Shown piece after piece: positions 22,104 to 32,105 of a stretch of DNA of 64,000 nucleotides. Within the stretch, counting starts at the first letter, position 1, and each line of letters begins with the position of its first letter. The notes below the pieces were generated by a model. The model did not search any database and was not told the origin of the DNA. It saw only the letters and a program-made list of their open reading frames with translations. Origin of the DNA: Anastrepha obliqua (lineage: Eukaryota; Arthropoda; Insecta; Diptera; Tephritidae); the NCBI RefSeq assembly GCF_027943255.1, contig NC_072896.1, forward strand, positions 620,001 through 684,000, given 5' to 3'. A program made the translations under genes and the position numbers.

Positions 22104-23476
22104 AAATAGATTTACTGTTATTCAAAGTCGACCAAAAATTAGCGCAATTCGGCTATGGAGAACGGCAACTGGCGAAAATTTAAAAAATAATAAGAAGTAT
22201 CTGTTTAACGTTCTGGAGTTCATTTATTTAAATATGTACTTGCATAGAGTTCTGTTAGCTATTTCCTTTTCGAGTCTCCTATTGTTGCTACCATTAACAT
22301 TTTTTAATGTCTCTTTTCCAACGTTGCCATTATTAATTTGCACTTAATTGAAATGTTGTGAACGTAAAAAGCGAAATCGCCAACAAAACCGATTGTGACG
22401 TAGTGGAAAGGGATAGCGATGGACGAGAGCAGTAGGAAACAAGAGAAAATTAATTAAATGCTTTCAAAAGGAGTTTGAGAAAGACCCTCGCAAACAAATT
22501 GCCAGAGTTAAAGGTAAAAACCTTTGGTTACCCACTTCGCATTACGCAGGCATTCGATGAGAAAAATCATATGAATCAGAAAAAATGACGAAAAAACGCG
22601 TTTGGCCAACGTGTTGACAACACAAATACAACAATTGCTATAAAATAAAATAAAAATACATAAGGGTGTGTGTAATACAAAAGTGGTTGAAGGATTAATT
22701 GGATTTAAAAATGCACTGGTACGCTGGGTTGTCGATGAGTTAACTGTAGGCTGTGCAAAAACGAGTTCAATGCGGCTTGCCAAGTACTGGGCCACACTCA
22801 AATTCAAACACGCGAAGCAAAATTGCTCTGCCTTAAACAAATTAACATAATATGTATGTATATGTGTAAGTACATATGTACACGGGCGATCCCTTTTCAG
22901 TTAACAAAGCTGTAAGCTAAGCAAAAATCTCGAAATTAATTAGACAGCTGGCAAATTGCCACCAGTGTCAATGAAAATGTCGTACCAACGCAGGTACGAG
23001 TACTAATGCCCAACAACACTGCACCTGAAGATTTTTTACTAAGTGGCACTTGCACAGCGCGACTAAAAAAATTGGCAAACAATATAATTAATTAGTGGAA
23101 TCAATTAACATAACAGTACATTTAGAAGGAGAACAGGCAGGAAAGTCGCACTGCAGGTTGATTAAATATGAAGTGCTTACCCGAAAGGTGTGAATTGAAA
23201 TGCCAAGCAGAAAAAAGTAGAAGGTAATGGCTTGGAGAGAGTCCATACAAATCCCCTCCAAACGGAATACGTAAGGAAGTCAGAGGTAGACGTTAATGAA
23301 TTCGATGAATAATTATTTGGAAAAAATATTTGGTTGGTGTCGACACAAAGTATATACAAAAATTATCCCATATCTCGATATCAGAGTATCGAAAGAAAAG
23401 CAAAGCTATTCCTTAAACGAAATCGAAGGAAAATTTAATTTTGTAATAAATTACTTTTATGCACATTTAAAATGGC
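22104..23476. other. non-coding sequence
   Basis: Low GC, no recognisable domain. TATGTATATG-type tract at 22850-22880. The frame 23296-23476 that runs up to the MITE has mixed composition but I cannot assign it. Confidence 0.4.
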
Positions 23477-23803
23477 TTAAGGGGTCCCGGTGGTCCAGAG
23501 CTCGGGAATTTAGGGTACTTTCAGGATTTTTGTTAACAATTTATACAAAATTTCAGACGATTGGGTTAAATAGTTTTTTTTCTGACAACACCAAGTTGAA
23601 AAAGTCGTTTCGAGATAAATGAGTTTAAAGTTTGAGGTACAGGAGCTCGCGGGCTGCTCTCTATCTAGTTAATGGGCTGTAGAAGCTATAATATTGGGAA
23701 TTTCCGCATGAAAATTTACGAGTATACTTTTAAGATACTTTCGAAATATCGAAAAAACAAAAACGGGATTTTTTGAAATTTCTAGACCACCAGGTCGCCT
23801 TAA
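23477..23803. mobile_element. TTAA-flanked MITE, copy B
   Basis: About 320-bp non-coding element between TTAA at 23477-23480 and TTAA at 23800-23803. Its inverted ends are GGGGTCCCGGTGGTCCAGA (left) and minus-strand GGCGACCTGGTGGTCTAGA (right). It shares long blocks with copy A (15233-15868), including TCAGACG-TT-GGTAAAT, GACAACACCA, GTACAGGAGC and the distal TTTCTAGACCACC. Copy A carries about 300 extra bp in its left half, so B is the shorter variant. TTAA target duplication points to the piggyBac superfamily. Confidence 0.82.
23696..23705 (+). promoter_or_regulatory. Rel/kappaB-like motif inside MITE copy B
   Basis: GGGAATTTCC is a perfect kappaB-type decamer. The homologous position of copy A (15770-15780) reads GGGAATTCCCC, also a kappaB-type match. 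The motif is conserved in both copies, but function is untested. Confidence 0.25.
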
Positions 23804-24599
23804 AGTTATATTATATAAATGATACTTGTATGTAAAATATATTGTTATGGTAATAAATATGCTACAAAAATTAACTAATTGCTTTCTAAGCAATCTATTT
23901 TTCGATACCATCAGCTTTTGAAAAAGGACTTTCGCAAGGAATTGAAACGATTACCACTAATGAATGAAGCCTCGCAAGCGGATTACTTCTAGTGGAGCTG
24001 ATAGTGTTGTTAAATGCTTGCGGACGTAACCAGTTCTACTGATGTTTTGTTTCCTACTTATTTTGGTAACAAATTCGCTATGATGCTGTCAAAAGTCGTA
24101 TATAGGAGCTTTTATCTGTTCATCCGAATCACTATAATTAAAATGCTCTCCAGTGCCGTTCTTTCTGGCCATACTAATGGCCACCATGCTGATATTTTTG
24201 GAGGAGGTATTGAATAACTGATACTGAGAGATTGGATTGGAACTTCCCTCTGCACGCCTCTGCCACAATGCCTACTCAAGCGTAATCTAGGGTTGTATGT
24301 TGCCTTGCTACTAACTTCCGGCTAGCTCTTCGATTGTTTTGTTCGTCCTAATACTGAACATAATTTTGTTTTGCATTATTTCTTTATTTATTTATTAATC
24401 CACAAACAGGATGATTACACACTTTTATATAGATAGATACAAACAAACACCCCATGACAAGAGTCTTATAAGCAACGTTTTAGGTCACTGCGCTCTGCGA
24501 CCAAAATAGATCTATTGTTCAACGAAGTTCTTCTCCTCCCACCTCCTGAGAAGTTGGTTGGTGTGTCCTTTGTAAGTCCACAGAAAGGCGCAGGATCAG
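23804..24599. other. non-coding sequence
   Basis: No domain found. The stretch 24000-24260 has mixed-composition short frames only, and 24370-24480 is AT-rich. Confidence 0.4.
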
Positions 24600-24800
24600 T
24601 TAGGGGCATATGTGTCGCTTTTTAGCTAGATACGCTATTTCATTTCCTTCATGTCCTTCGTGTCCTGAACCCCAACCTAATAATAATGCGTTGAAGTTCC
24701 CTAAAGCCGCCAGACTATCTGAATGTATGTAAATGTGGGTTCCTCTCAGTTTTCTGCGGAGACATTCCCTCACAGATATCCCATTCTTAAAAGTAGACTT
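24600..24800 (-). pseudogene. non-LTR retrotransposon RNase H fragment
   Basis: The minus strand encodes IHSDSLAALGNF and, after a shortened spacer, GWGSGHEGHEGNEIAYLAKK. These match the RNase H blocks SDSQAALxAL (with its catalytic Asp) and WVPGHxGIxGNExADxLAK of insect LINEs. The spacing is too short by some 30 residues, and the final Asp (AD) is a Tyr. It is a degenerate, inactive fragment. Confidence 0.6.
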
Positions 24801-25174
24801 AGAGTAAGAGAAATCAAACCCTAAGGAAGAAGAACAAGCGTCCTCTTAAAAGGAGCATTCATCCCATAAACAGTTTACCAAAACCTAAAATACCATAGCT
24901 AATAGACATAGTCCGACTTCTTACCTTGTACTTTTAGTATCCTTGATTAATGTGCCGAAGGGCCTTAGTGAATATTAAATGTACATTTGATTTTGAAATA
25001 CAATTTCCAGCCATTAAATAACTATGGATTATGCGTTTCAACATCTGAAAAGAAAGAGCCAAGTTCTGCGTTGCTTCGCCGTTAAGAGCTTCCGCCTATG
25101 TTAGAACACGTAAGGTTTCAAAACTGAGGCCTTGGAAAGTAAACTACAGCAAAATGTTATGCAATGTACATATA
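24801..25174. other. non-coding sequence
   Basis: Nothing recognised. This spacer lies between the RNase H scrap and the DD41D fragment. Confidence 0.4.
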
Positions 25175-25999
25175 AAGGGTCCGCCATATAACTTTACGGA
25201 ATTAAAAATGCTATAAAAAAGAAACTAATCAATATTTTTCCAAACTGTTTTTTTTTATTTTGAAGTACAATCCTTCCGGTTAATGATGGAACACAACTTC
25301 ATTCATATGGCTGCCTCGGCTAGCCATGCACCATCCCATACGATCGGTCCAATTTTTCAACACATTTTCGATTGTATGCGGCTGTATTTCAGCTATGACA
25401 TCGCGTATGTTGGTCTTCAGTGCATCAATTGTTGTTGGTTTGTTGGCATCACACTGGTCTTTGACGGTACCCCAAAGATAATAATCCAACGGCGTCAAAT
25501 CGCAGCTCCGAGGCGGGCAAAAGATATCAGAATTTCGGCTGATAATGCGATCTTCGAAGACAGTGCGCAAAAGATTGATCGTAGCATTCGCTGTGTGGCA
25601 AGTAGCGCCATCTTGTTGAAACCAAATGCCACCAATATCCTCCTCTTCAATTTCTCGGAACAAAAATTCGTTCAACATGGCCCGGTAACGCTCTCCATTG
25701 ACGGTTACGGCCACTCCTCGCTCATTTTCGAAGAAAAATGGAACAATGATGCCTCTCGACCAAAATCCGCACCAAACAGTGACTCGTTGTGAATCCATTC
25801 GCTTTTCTTCGAGTGCGTGCGGGTTTTGCCCAAATGCGGCAATTTTGCTTGTTAACATACCCGCCGAGATGGAAATGAGCTTCATCCGAAAAGATGATTT
25901 TTCGGTAAAAGTCTTCATCTTCTTCAAGTCGATCCCAAGCCCATGAAGCGAAGCGAAAACGCATTGGGTGGTCGGTGCTTTGAGCGTATACACAACCAT
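25175..25999 (-). pseudogene. DD41D ('rosa'-like) mariner transposase, N-terminally truncated and frameshifted
   Basis: The minus strand carries the catalytic half of a DD41D transposase. The first Asp lies in FSDEAHFHLGGYVNKQNC in one frame. A one-base loss near 25845 then shifts to a second frame holding RVTVWCGFWSRG, RYRAMLNEFLF, GIWFQQDGATCHTA (second Asp), CDLTPLDYYLWG (third Asp) and SRGSHMNEVVFH at the C-terminus. I count 41 residues between the last two Asp, which defines the DD41D lineage. The N-terminal DNA-binding third is missing: homology starts around DHPMRFRFA near 25965. On the other side TAAAGGGTCCGCCATATAAC (about 25175) may be the surviving terminal repeat. Confidence 0.85.
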
Positions 26000-26053
26000 T
26001 TTCGTTCAGTGGAAGAATAAAACTAATTTTCTGTCAAATCAGATGACAGCTAA

Positions 26054-26278
26054 GTGTTACCACTGAAATCTCCTGCCACGAAGTGGTAACTTCAACTTGG
26101 GAGACAAAAAAAAGTCGCACGGGGCCATATCAGTTATATGCGGTGCTTGCACGATGGTATTTACTTGGTGTTTGGGCAAATAATCCAGCACAATTTGGGC
26201 TCAGTGCGATGGCGCGTTATCATCATGCAAAATCAGAGAATTGTTTGCCCACATTTTCGGCCTCTTAAACGATCTGAT
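26054..26278 (-). pseudogene. DD34D mariner transposase fragment
   Basis: The minus strand reads FKRPKMWANNSLILHDDNAP (second Asp in HDDNAPSH), a stop, then AQIVLDYLPKHQVNTIVQAP and DMAPCDFFLSPKLKLPLRG (third Asp). The spacing is 34 residues once the stop is counted as a codon. Only about 75 codons remain, with no N-terminal part and no ends visible. It lies head to tail beside the DD41D fragment but belongs to a different lineage, so the junction near 26000-26053 joins two unrelated elements. Confidence 0.8.
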
Positions 26279-28141
26279 GGCGCTAAAAAGTGACAGATGT
26301 GTTTCTTACAGTTCTACCAACATAAGAAAAAAAATTGACCGGTTCTCACGTCCGCGGTTCGTTTAAATTAAACATTCCCGGTACTTTCTGATCATATGGT
26401 ATACCCAAAATCCTTTATAAATAAGGATGTTAGTCATGTGGGACCCTGTCGCACGTCCAATGTTTTTCAAATCAAAACCTTCTCCAATTTACATACCGAA
26501 AGCTTGCTTTTCCTTTCTCTTTTCCCGTTCCCTCTTGATCGGTTTTTTTAATGGACCGAGCCATTCATGTAATCTCTTTCGGCTTCATTGACGTGATATG
26601 AAATGCAATCGAAGCTCTCATGTTAACCCATCAGCCCCCATATACTTCCTATGACAATAGCCCTACCATTGACCCTTTCATACATACTTATACTCATATA
26701 AATGAACTCGCAAGGCATCAAGTTGTCATTCAAGTTGTTTTTGCTCACGAAGGGGTGCGAAAAAATTGAGTAATTTGGGCGTACAACATATTTTATTACA
26801 CGTTGCATACACATGTAAGTACATGCATACATTCGTAGGAGTATATTGGCCAACTTACCAGTACATCCACTTGATTGACAAGCCTGATTGTGTGCGTAAG
26901 TTTGACAAAACGACCGTTGTTGTATACCTATACAGACACAGTTGTAAGTAGATATGTAATATGTTGAACAGCAGGTCAGCGTGGTGGCTGTGTGACTCGA
27001 TGACTACTATTTTTTACGAACTCAACGAAAAGATACAGATAGAAAAAGTGAAGGGGAGTAAAGCAGGAGTGGAAAAAGGGAATTGAAATGAAATGATGAA
27101 ATGACGGTGGCAGAGCGTAATGGTTTGGCTGAATGAAAAATAAAACCAATTTGTCCACAATTTATTCGTGAATAGTCTTTATCTTTTTTTGCCATTGTGT
27201 AGCTCATTGACACTTTAGTTGCTTGAACGTACACTTGAGTCCGCCTAACTCCAATACATTTTTGTAACTTCGGATGAGTATAAACATTTCACTTATCCTA
27301 ACCACGCAATAATTACGATATCACGATGGTAATAATATGGACAAAACAGGTTGCATTTTCTTCTCTAAATAATCTTGATTCCTAGCAGTTTAAAATAAAG
27401 TAACAAATTTGGGTGGGAAAATGTAACCAAAAATTTAACTTTGCTTCATTTTCAGGATTGTGCTTTTCAGTTGTAAGACCTGCATACAAGCAAAGTACAT
27501 AAATATATTTTCTTGTTTATCTGTGACACATGTGGCATCCACATCTTTGTCGTGCATGTAATTCTCTACCATGAATTGACTGAGTGGACAACTAGACACG
27601 GGAAGACATATCATTGTTGCTCAGCTGACCAGCAACAACTACTTGTCGGTTATATTACCCAAAAACAGAGAAATTGCTGAGTTAGCTGATGTGAAAGAAG
27701 CATCTCATTGCGTACACAAACACACCCATTTGCATTCGTGTGTATTGGCATTGCGTCCTTGCTTCTCGCCACCGCAACGTAATTTTCTCTGTTTGTAGTA
27801 TTGGATTCCAATCGGTTTTTGTGGGTTTTTAATCAAGTTGTATACGCAATTGTTGTTCCCACTCACGCCACAATCGCTTCACCACTTTATGAATCCTCAA
27901 CTTCGCATCTTGCATTGTGTTTGCTGCGTGCGCGTGTTCCGTGCAGTGGGAGGGAATGAAAAGGTACCTCAATGTTGTTACCCGAGGGATAAGAATTTCA
28001 TCTCTGTGGCTGGGTGTGCTGGGAGCGCGAAAAATTGTTGCTTATAAATAAAAGCACATATTTTTTTACATGAATGCATACTTTCAATACACTATTTACG
28101 CTACGAGGATGCCCCTTCATAAAAATGTACTATCACATACA
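26279..28141. other. non-coding sequence
   Basis: CATA/TATG-rich tracts near 26660-26860. No recognisable domain on either strand; frames are short and of chance type. Confidence 0.4.
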
Positions 28142-28143
28142 TA

Positions 28144-28690
28144 CGGGGGCCGTTTGAAAAGTTCGTGCAAAGTCAAAGAGAGACTAGTGGCGTATAGAGA
28201 GGTTTGTGTTTAGTTAGTAGCATTTCTTGGAAGAACACACACCAAGTTTCAGCCAGATCGGTGTATTTCCTTGTGTTTGGCATCCGTGTTAATTGAGGAA
28301 GTCCAGTGATTTTCCTCTTCAACCATCTTACACTTCAGCAGTTTTGGTCGCAAAATTAATGTAAATAAAGTTTCAAACTTATTTCACATCGCCCCAATTT
28401 TCCAGACTTGGCTCCCTCTGACTACTATTTCTTCCACAATGGCTGGCGAGAAAAAGATTTTATGTAAACGAGCAGGTGATTGCAGAAACGAATGGCTATT
28501 TTTTGAATTGGACAAATCCTACTTTTGGAAGGGATCAACAAATTACCACAGCGCTGGACGAAGTGTATAAGCCTAAAAGGATATTTAAAAAAAAATTTTT
28601 TTTTAAAGAGACTATGCGGAAAAATACAAAAGGTTTACCCCAAACATTAAGCAGCTTTTATTTTTGCACGTACTTTTCAAACGACCCTCG
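28144..28690 (+). mobile_element. mariner, internally deleted (547 bp)
   Basis: Ends are imperfect inverted repeats: CGGGGGCCGTTTGAAAAGTT on the left, and minus-strand CGAGGGTCGTTTGAAAAGTA on the right. TA lies on both outer sides (28142-28143, 28691-28692). Between them a leader-like region is followed by remnants of the transposase C-terminus in shifting frames: NFPDLAPSDYYFF (third catalytic Asp), NEQVIAETNGYF, and GINKLPQRWTKCISLKG. About 60 percent of a normal 1.3-kb mariner is missing, including the first and second Asp. It could move only if supplied with transposase in trans. Confidence 0.88.
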
Positions 28691-28692
28691 TA

Positions 28693-30079
28693 CATATGTA
28701 TCCTCGAAAGCTCGTAATATTCGCTTGCTTTTTAGCAAACAAGCAGCCATTTACGAGTGCCGTCTGGTTGGAAAATTGGCAAATTTTGCAATTTTTATCA
28801 ATGTAAATAAAAAACAAAAGAGCAATTCAGTACAAAAATGCTTCAATAATATAAATATATGTAAATATGCCCTAGAAAACACATGCAAGTCCCAGTGCAC
28901 ATTCTTGTTTCTTGCTCCCTTTTGGCCCGTGAATGTTGGGGCGTTTCCCAATGCCGCTTGTGACATTTGATAATCTCGTGTAAAATAAATATTCCCAAAT
29001 TTGTGTGAATTTATCAAATTTTATTGGCGCTTTTTTGATACTCACATAACCTCATATTTCTGCTACATACATACAAATATGTGAGTGTGGTATGTTTTTG
29101 CCTTTTGCTGGGGATAAGTGGCACACGCCAATATTTTCTAGATATTGCGGACTTTTGTGAATTATTTGGAAAAACAACGAGATAAATAAGTGTGACAGAT
29201 GTTTTAAGCTAATAAACGAGTAGGTGTGGGTTTAAATTGTGTACATATAGGGGCGACTACAAACTTTGATAATCTGGCAACATTTTTGACAGCAAAATAT
29301 TTATGTTTTACTATTCCTTTGCATGAAGTTAAGGACCGTACCGTCCGTCCGTGAATTTTCATTTCCCCAGAAGCTACACAAGTGGGAACTATGCTGAGTC
29401 TAAAAACCTTTTACTCGAGTTAGTCGTTCCTCTGAAATATTCTAACGAAGAGTGCTATTAGATATCTTGGTTTAGAGATGTTTTTTCTTCCAGTTAGTAA
29501 TATAAAGTTTTTGTACCGGAAATATCAGAAAGACTGATTGAGTCATTCTTAAAATACCAGCAGAGACACTTACCCAATGTTAATTAAATACAAAATTTCA
29601 TAAAGGCTAATATAATAAAGCTGGCCACTTCATACGCACGCATACTAAATTTATCTCTTCGACTTTCACACGGACACGAAGAAAACTCATATGCTTTCGC
29701 ATAAACATTCGCGTAATCTATGGAGTAGCGATCAGTGTTGCCAGAAGGCAATTTCCTTTCAAGCTAAGAACGGGGAAAACAGCTAGAAAGAGCAACACTT
29801 GTCTTAAAACGAACTACAAATAAAGCCCAAATATTCACATTTTACATTTATTTCATATTTAAATTTATTAGATTTTATAATAAATAATTCAAGAGTCTTG
29901 TTTGCACTTCGAAAAGTAATTCATACGGTTCGTGACAGCAAATCGGTTTTTTGAACTAGAAATTAATTGATATGATTCTTATTATGATTACTATGATTCA
30001 TTACAAATATTTTACGTACATAAATAAAATATATGAATTGAATTATCTTAAAAAAGAACTTAGTGGTAAATTAGATTCT
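28693..30079. other. non-coding sequence
   Basis: AT-rich with no domain found. The stretch 29820-30060 is especially AT-rich. Confidence 0.4.
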
Positions 30080-31440
30080 CATCAATCTTGTGAATAGCTG
30101 ACTGAAACTGACGAGTTGGCTGTTATCATTTCAGGTCGGTGTCCACAAACCATGAGTGAAATACTCACGAGGGTGCTTAGAGAGATCTACAAGTTGATGC
30201 AACAGGTCGGACTGGAAGTAGTTCCAGATAAGACAGACTTAGTACTCTTTACAAGGAAGTACAAGATTGCTAATTGGTCCCCTCCGAAGCTTGGAGGAGT
30301 TGAGTTGACACCAAAACATTGACTAGATATCTAGAAAACTGTCATGGATTATTAAATGCGAAAGAAAGAGCAAATAGAGCCTCTAATGCCTTATACGCAT
30401 ATATAAGAATACTCCTCGACTTACATATAGAATATAAATTGCGCACATTAGACCAATTGTGATTTATGGCTCGCTCGTATGGTGGCCGACGTGCGTTAAG
30501 TCACTTACCTTAAAATATTGGAAAACGTGGAAAGGATTGCAGGTATGAGTGCTATAAGCACAACTCCAATAGCGGCAATAGAAGAATTCTCAACCGGCAT
30601 CCTATCAAACTAGTAGTAAGAAACTAAGCCAAACGAACTGCTCTAAGACTGGTCACAGCAACATTCTGGAATCAAACGGATGGTCAGACTACGTGATTCA
30701 ACGAGTTAAATTTGAGCGTGATTATAAAGCAAAATGAATGGCTGAAAGGTTTAGAATCCCAATACCATTCATATAATTTCTTCAAAGATGGGTCCAAAAT
30801 GGCGGAAGAAGAAGGAGCGGCTATCTTTTGTCAGCAATTTCATCTCCAAAACGTCTTTCAAACTCCCTAAGTACTGTAGCCTACTTATTTTGAGCTGAAA
30901 TCTATGCCGCAACAAAAGCAGCTGAATTGGTTTTGGAAGTAACCCCTCTTAATAGCCGGAGAAACATTTTCGTTGATAGCTAAGCGTTGGATCCTCGCAC
31001 TAACAGGATACCAGGACCCAAAGGAATAGAAGCAAATGAGAGAGCCGATGAGCTCGCTAAGGCAGGTACTTGCTTGCCGAGATCGAGCACGTCTGAAATA
31101 TACCCATTACTCTCCTTTCTGAAAACGGAACGAAATGAGAAACTAGCTCGGGAAACGCAGTCGATATGGGAATACTCAGCCTCGTACAAAACTGCCTAGA
31201 TTATGCTAAGAACTTGGAACACGAAAACTACAAACTTTATTTTATCACTCTCTAGAAAATACTGCAAAATATTGGTTGGAATACTGACGGGACGCTGTCC
31301 CGCCTCACATCACGAAGCCAAAGTGGAATTAGTCCATAGTGATGCGTGCAACACATGAAACGAAGTGAATGCTACGAGTACCTTGGAACACCTATTTTGC
31401 CACTGCCCTTTGTTAGTTTGGTGATGCCGGTGCGACAGCT
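30080..31440 (+). pseudogene. non-LTR retrotransposon (RT tail plus RNase H), heavily decayed
   Basis: Blocks in order on the plus strand are DELAVIISGRCPQTMSEIL (the palm region around YADD, here degraded) and VVPDKTDLVLFTRKYKI. RNase H follows with FFKDGSKMAEEEGAAIFCQQ, HQDPKGIEANERADELAKAG, and then a C-terminal ILTGRCPASHHEAK...TLEHLFCHCPLL region. Stops and frameshifts separate nearly every block. The presence of RNase H places it near the I/LOA/R1-type LINEs and not jockey proper. It is 5'-truncated, as is usual for target-primed insertion, and non-functional. Confidence 0.78.
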
Positions 31441-31941
31441 TCAGAAAAAAATTAAAATGTAAACTCAAAACTTAAAACTTAAAACTTTGTTCTTTATTGC
31501 AGCTGTATGGGATTATAAATAAATACATGTGTTGATTAAAGTATTCTCTGTGCTGGACTAAAATGAAATAGAAGTGCATTAGGAAGTTCTAACAGAATAC
31601 GGAAAGTCTGGTGGTTGCTGCTTTCGCTACTGTTGGTGTGCCGGTTTGGCCGAGTATATTTGAGAATTAAAAAAAATGATCTTTTTCATCATAATGTGGA
31701 ACTCGAATTGGTTGACAGTTTTCATCAGATACATGGCGACATGTTCTCTTTATCCTCTCCTCGCTTAGCTAAATTTAAATATGTGATCGCGTAAGTTTTG
31801 TGTACTGTTGAAAAGTACATCTAATTAAGACTCGGTGGTAGTTGACGTTTAACTACAGTAAAAAATCGCGAATTCTGATGCAATTGTTGTTGTATCCAGG
31901 CCCTTTCTCAGAACAGAGCCAACTTAAAATTGCTGGTCCAA
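31441..31941. other. non-coding sequence
   Basis: A possible second SINE-head-like GTTTGGCCGAG lies at about 31649, but there is too little to call it. Nothing else recognised. Confidence 0.35.
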
Positions 31942-32105
31942 CATGCGTGCGTGACTAACAGCGGTCGCCCCTCTGCGAATCTCCGAGAGTATTTGTGAAA
32001 TGAAAATATTCCTCATAAAGCTACATATCACAAATTGGAGGAGAAGCTCGGTCAAACCCCCTATAAAGAGTGTGAGTGTTAATTATACATATACATGCAA
32101 GAATG
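31942..32105 (+). repeat. tRNA-derived SINE, copy 4 (body and tail)
   Basis: Plus strand: GCGTGCGTGACTA, then CAGCGGTCGCCCCTCTG, CTCCGAGAGTATTTGTGAAATG, a CTCATAAAG block, GGAGGAGAAGCTCGGTCAAA and a short TA-rich tail (ATTATACATATACATG). The CGGTCGCCC and CCTCATAAA blocks link it to the other SINE copies. Most of the head is missing. Confidence 0.55.

Noticed and set aside
25283..25792. 169-codon plus-strand frame
   Set aside because: It is the antisense shadow of the DD41D transposase on the minus strand, whose motifs are unmistakable.
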